From an uncultured Bacilli bacterium (GTDB lineage: Bacteria; Bacillota_I; Bacilli_A; RF39; UBA660): DNA of 8,768 bases. The stretch spans positions 1 through 8,768 of the forward strand of contig CANQDN010000057.1 of assembly GCA_947593275.1 (NCBI GenBank), written 5' to 3'. The position numbers and the translations under genes are program-made. Shown one piece after another: positions 6,261 to 8,768 of the stretch (the stretch's first letter is position 1; each line of letters begins with the position of its first letter). Below the pieces are notes generated by a model. The model had not been told where the DNA came from, did not search any database, and saw only the letters and a list, made by a program, of their open reading frames with translations.

Positions 6261-7448
6261 TTAATATAAATATGTTTCAGGTAGATAGATAATGTCGCCG
6301 ATCATTAAATAATTAGAGATGTTTTTATTTATTTCTTTTAATTCATATACGGAAACATTATAGATTTGGGATAAAGATTGTAAAGTTATAGGTGTTCTAA
6401 CAGTATATTTGATTAAATCAGTGTTATTTAAAGTTTGGATGATAATTTTTTGACCAGGAAAGATAAGATTTGGATTTTTGATGTTGTTCCACGTAACTAA
6501 GTTAGAAATACTCACATTATAAATATGGGCAATTCTAGTTAAAGTATCCCCTCTTTTTACAATATAAATATAATCTTTTATAGTACTACTAGTATTATAA
6601 TCATAGTTAGTTATTATTTTAAAGACTTCGTTTGGATATATAAGATTGGGATTGGGAATATGATTTAATTTTACAATACTATTTATAGTTGTATGATATC
6701 TTCTTGCTATCCAATAAAGTGTATCTCCGGGTTTTACACGATAGTAAATGGTTTTGGTTGTTTCTTCAGGTTTTAATTCGGGCTTTGGGATGGGAGAATT
6801 ATCATCTAAGATTATAGATTCTTTAAATTCGTCTAAATCAACATTATCATTGATACCATTTATTCGGCCTTCATCAGAATATTGCCAACCGAGATAAGCA
6901 TATTTTGTTTCGGGCTTTTCTACACCATATTCGGCAATCCATAAAGGATATTTTGTTAATAAATCTTCAGAAAAAACATTGGCAGCGTTATAAGCATCAC
7001 TATAGATTAGAGCTTTTTTATTAGTTAGGTTTTCAAGGGTAGTTAAAAAAGTTTCAGATATAGCATTTACTTCTTCTTTAGTTAGACCTGTAAAGACTTC
7101 AAAATCCATAGCAAGATAGCAATCAGTAGTTTTATCTTTTATAACGGATGCAAAAAAGCGAGCTTGTTCTTCGGCTTCTTCTATAGTTCTTGCGGTTACA
7201 TAATGATAGAAACCGATTTTTAAATTAGCATTTTTAGCATTGGTATAGTTTTCTTCAAATTTATTATCTATATAACTAAAACTGGCACTACTTCTTATAT
7301 AAACTATCTGTATTCCACTATTTTTTACTTCATTAAAATCGATAATGCCTTGAAATTCACTTATATCAATACCGGATATAGCAGATAAGTTTTTGGGGCT
7401 AAATATAAATAATATAATAAGAAGAAATAGGAATGATAACTTTTTCAT
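6261..7448 (-). CDS. Secreted GH25 family lysozyme with three C-terminal LysM repeats
   Basis: A 395-residue exported protein. MKKLSF plus a hydrophobic core (about 4-16) and NLSA form a signal peptide cleaved near 23/24. Residues 26-210 are a glycoside hydrolase family 25 (Lyz1-like) domain: GIDISEFQG (26-34, Asp28), FYHYV (80-84), the catalytic-type DxE in AMDFE (D115, E117), PLWIAEYG (168-175), GWQYSDEG (187-194) and NVDLDEF (202-208). A Pro/Glu/Lys linker (215-233) leads to three LysM peptidoglycan-binding repeats at about 236-279, 294-337 and 348-390. The first two keep the GDTL motif (241-244, 300-303); the third has TPITL instead and is degenerate. The protein should cleave the muramic acid-GlcNAc bond of peptidoglycan in its own wall or that of competitors. 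AAGGAGG (7454-7460) precedes the ATG by five bases but can pair with an upstream anti-Shine-Dalgarno. No prophage genes or holin are nearby, so a cellular wall enzyme is more likely than an endolysin. Confidence 0.92.
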   Translation of the reverse strand: MKKLSFLFLLIILFIFSPKNLSAISGIDISEFQGIIDFNEVKNSGIQIVYIRSSASFSYIDNKFEENYTNAKNANLKIGFYHYVTARTIEEAEEQARFFASVIKDKTTDCYLAMDFEVFTGLTKEEVNAISETFLTTLENLTNKKALIYSDAYNAANVFSEDLLTKYPLWIAEYGVEKPETKYAYLGWQYSDEGRINGINDNVDLDEFKESIILDDNSPIPKPELKPEETTKTIYYRVKPGDTLYWIARRYHTTINSIVKLNHIPNPNLIYPNEVFKIITNYDYNTSSTIKDYIYIVKRGDTLTRIAHIYNVSISNLVTWNNIKNPNLIFPGQKIIIQTLNNTDLIKYTVRTPITLQSLSQIYNVSVYELKEINKNISNYLMIGDIIYLPETYLY

Positions 7449-7453
7449 TTTTA

Positions 7454-7492
7454 CCTCCTTCTATTTTAATATATTAAATATTAGAGAAGGAG
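7454..7492 (-). promoter_or_regulatory. Inverted repeat able to mask the lysozyme Shine-Dalgarno
   Basis: On the minus strand CTCCTTCT (7485-7492) is an exact 8-bp complement of AGAAGGAG (7455-7462), which contains most of the Shine-Dalgarno AAGGAGG (7454-7460). The 22-base interval encloses a perfect 14-bp AT palindrome, TTTAATATATTAAA (7465-7478). RNA beginning upstream of 7492, for example by read-through from the regulator gene, could fold with the ribosome site buried. If transcription starts at a TATATT-like -10 inside the loop (7468-7473), the hairpin cannot form and the repeat would act on DNA or be fortuitous. Confidence 0.5.
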
Positions 7493-7505
7493 TATTTGTT
7501 TTTGA

Positions 7506-8147
7506 CTAGTTTTTTTCTTTAAATAATTTAGAAGCAAGAATTAAACCAAAAATAGGACTTATTAAGAAGATTAGAATATCATATTCATAAAAATTATTAA
7601 AGATACTTAATAGATCTATTAGAATAATTATTAGAAAAATAGTATTAATTATAAATAGAGTTTTAAGAAGTTTTTTCTTATATAAAAGATAATTTAGAAG
7701 CATAAAAATAGTATATATAAGATATTCGTAAGTAAAACTTAAAAATAAGTTATAAGTGGTTTTAGCTATTTCATCAATGGTGTTAGTGCCACTTATTAGG
7801 CTTGCTGCAAAAGCAGATATACTAGTGTAACCAGAGTATGTAAAAAAGATTAAAGGGATAATAAAGATTAAGCTTATAAAAAGAGTTTTTAGAATATCAT
7901 TTTTAAGAGTTTTTTTGGTATATATTCTTTTTATTTCTTCTTTGTTTTCTTTATTTAGATTTAAAATGGTTTCAATATTAGTATCTAAAACACTTGATAA
8001 TGTTATTAAAATTTCAATATTGGGTAAGCTTCTATTAGTTTCATAGCTACTTATGGTTTTGGGAGATACATTAATTAGACTCGCAAGTTCTTCTTGGGTG
8101 AGATTTCTTTTTTTGCGGATATTTGCAAGATTAGTTCCAATATTCAT
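7506..8147 (-). CDS. Xre-family HTH regulator fused to a four-helix membrane domain
   Basis: A 213-residue protein. Residues 3-62 form an Xre/Cro helix-turn-helix (LANIRKKRNLTQEELASLIN, then SPKTISSYETNRSLPNIE with the recognition helix near 28-36). A charged linker (65-84) leads to four predicted membrane helices at about 86-106, 134-156, 160-183 and 189-209, with no recognisable sensor or enzyme motif. ATG at 8147 is chosen because AAGGAGG (8154-8160) stands six bases upstream; the in-frame ATG at 8198 would begin translation upstream of the promoter and Shine-Dalgarno, and its extra 17 residues (MPKLSKCVIF...) do not resemble this family. Such HTH-membrane proteins are common in Firmicutes and usually have unknown targets; the membrane part may sense envelope state or tether the DNA-binding domain. 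The lysozyme gene starts 57 bp downstream on the same strand, so co-transcription or control of the lysozyme is plausible inference. The stop is TAG. Confidence 0.88.
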   Translation of the reverse strand: MNIGTNLANIRKKRNLTQEELASLINVSPKTISSYETNRSLPNIEILITLSSVLDTNIETILNLNKENKEEIKRIYTKKTLKNDILKTLFISLIFIIPLIFFTYSGYTSISAFAASLISGTNTIDEIAKTTYNLFLSFTYEYLIYTIFMLLNYLLYKKKLLKTLFIINTIFLIIILIDLLSIFNNFYEYDILIFLISPIFGLILASKLFKEKN

Positions 8148-8157
8148 AATTTTCCTC

Positions 8158-8189
8158 CTTTCTAGTTTAAATATAACACATTTAGAAAG
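8158..8189 (-). promoter_or_regulatory. Putative extended -10 promoter of the HTH-membrane gene, with inverted repeat
   Basis: On the minus strand TATATT (8170-8175) carries an upstream TG (8177-8178) one base away, and GTGCCA about 17 bases further upstream is a weak -35. Inverted 7-bp arms CTTTCTA (plus, 8158-8164) and TAGAAAG (8183-8189) flank the -10. The arm nearest the gene runs into the Shine-Dalgarno. Transcription from this promoter would start near 8163, so the outer arm would not be in its RNA; the repeat would then be a DNA site, possibly autoregulatory. Confidence 0.4.
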
Positions 8190-8203
8190 TTTTGGCACTC
8201 TAA

Positions 8204-8768
8204 TTATTTTAGAGTTAGATTCATTTTAGATTCTTTAAATATTTTGGGTGCCATAGTTTTTAGGTTAGGATTTATTTGGGGTTTAAATTCCATGTTAGAT
8301 AAAATATCTTTTTCGAGATCTATTCCTGGAGCAATTTCTTGTAGTTCTAAGCCTTTTTCAGTTAGTTTAAAGACTGCCCTTTCTGTAACATATAAAACCT
8401 CTAAATGGTTTTTTATTGCATTTTTACCACTGAAAGTTATTTGTTCGACAGAATTTACAAATTTTTTCTTATTTCCTTCATTTAGAATAACTAATTTTTG
8501 ATCTTTTATTTCTTCTTTTAATCCACCATTAGTGAAGGTTCCCATGAAAATGATTTTTTTAGTATTTTGAGTAATATTTATGAAACCTCCAGGGCCAGTG
8601 ATACGAGGACCAAATGAGGAAACATTAACATTACCTTCTTTATCGACTTCGGCAAGACCTAATATGGCCATATCTAAGAAGCCTCCATTATAGAGATCAA
8701 AATTTTCGGCGGTTGGTATTAAAGATTCGGGATTAATACTAGCACCAAAGGCAATACCTCCGATTGGA
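8204..8768 (-). CDS. Acetate/propionate CoA-transferase (YdiF-like), C-terminal part, 5' end beyond window
   Basis: The frame is open to the right edge, giving 187 residues without a start; the ATG at 8671 is internal because conserved family sequence continues upstream of it. Recognisable motifs are PIGGIAFGASINPESL at the edge, YNGGFLDMAILGLAEVD, GNVNVSSFGPRITGPGGFIN, FMGTFTNGGL, VEQITFSG, VLYVTERAVFKLTEKGLEL and EIAPGIDLEKDIL. Together they match the C-terminal portion of single-chain class I CoA-transferases of about 520 residues (acetate/propionate/acetoacetate CoA-transferase, EC 2.8.3.1/2.8.3.8). The catalytic Glu that forms the CoA thioester intermediate is expected just upstream, beyond the edge. 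The cytoplasmic enzyme moves CoA between short-chain acids such as acetate and propionate or butyrate, fitting a fermentative metabolism. The exact acid pair cannot be told. The stop lies 56 bp before the HTH-membrane gene with no terminator hairpin between them. Confidence 0.9.
   Translation of the reverse strand, partial: PIGGIAFGASINPESLIPTAENFDLYNGGFLDMAILGLAEVDKEGNVNVSSFGPRITGPGGFINITQNTKKIIFMGTFTNGGLKEEIKDQKLVILNEGNKKKFVNSVEQITFSGKNAIKNHLEVLYVTERAVFKLTEKGLELQEIAPGIDLEKDILSNMEFKPQINPNLKTMAPKIFKESKMNLTLK

Noticed and set aside
6251..6262. AT palindrome AATTTTAAAATT followed by T-rich DNA after the lysozyme stop, as a possible terminator
   Set aside because: The stem contains no G or C pairs and is too weak; the T tract is interrupted. 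It is also in AT-rich DNA where such palindromes are common.
6261..7448. Lysozyme gene as a prophage endolysin
   Set aside because: It has a signal peptide and LysM repeats, and no holin, tail or integrase genes are nearby; a cellular secreted wall hydrolase fits better.
8148..8198. Upstream in-frame start that would add 17 residues to the HTH-membrane protein
   Set aside because: The added residues do not fit the family, they cover the promoter and the strong AAGGAGG site, and the ATG at 8147 is well spaced from that site.
1859..8768. Reassigned genetic code (TGA as tryptophan), suspected from the AT-rich Mollicutes-like look and from no gene ending in TGA
   Set aside because: Tryptophans checked are encoded by TGG and the frames are intact under the standard bacterial code; seven or so stops are too few to make the absence of TGA meaningful.

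Overview
The window is AT-rich (roughly 30% GC by eye). It has strong AGGAGG-type ribosome binding sites, sigma-A-type promoters, rho-independent terminators and tryptophan encoded by TGG, so it reads as a low-GC Bacillota genome using the standard bacterial code. A bile salt hydrolase-like enzyme, a secreted GH25/LysM lysozyme and a repetitive-family surface protein point to an animal-gut inhabitant, plausibly an uncultured Bacilli/RF39- or Erysipelotrichia-like lineage. That taxonomic placement is inference. No rRNA, tRNA, CRISPR array, insertion sequence or integrase was seen, and no gene-free stretch exceeds 150 bases.

Layout, left to right. At 1-1228 (minus) is the N-terminal 409 residues of a secreted or membrane-anchored surface protein whose C-terminus lies beyond the left edge. 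It is driven by a perfect-consensus promoter. Its last visible ~45 bases change abruptly in composition: adenine-poor on the coding strand and rich in codons ending in C or G. This looks like the variable region of a diversity-generating retroelement (DGR) target. Divergent to it at 1374-1826 (plus) is a regulator made of two Xre/Cro-type helix-turn-helix domains. A bidirectional terminator separates it from a two-gene ABC transporter on the minus strand: an FtsX-type permease (1859-4441) and its ATPase (4441-5115), translationally coupled. Their promoter has a weak -35 overlapped by 11-bp-phased direct repeats, as at promoters activated by OmpR-family response regulators.

Upstream of that, all on the minus strand, are a bile salt hydrolase (5218-6192, with a strong terminator at its stop codon), a secreted GH25 lysozyme with three LysM repeats (6261-7448), an Xre-type regulator fused to a four-helix membrane domain (7506-8147), and the C-terminal third of an acetate/propionate CoA-transferase (8204-8768) cut by the right edge. 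Gaps among these are 56-68 bp with no convincing terminator until 5198-5219, so partial read-through is possible. Three of the leaders contain inverted repeats around the -10 box and Shine-Dalgarno.

Functionally this is a cell-surface and host-interface neighbourhood: bile acid deconjugation, wall lysis or remodelling, an exporter or stress-response ABC system, a surface protein that may be diversified, and small regulators. The most interesting lead is the possible DGR variable region at the left edge. The reverse transcriptase and template repeat that would prove it are not in the window.
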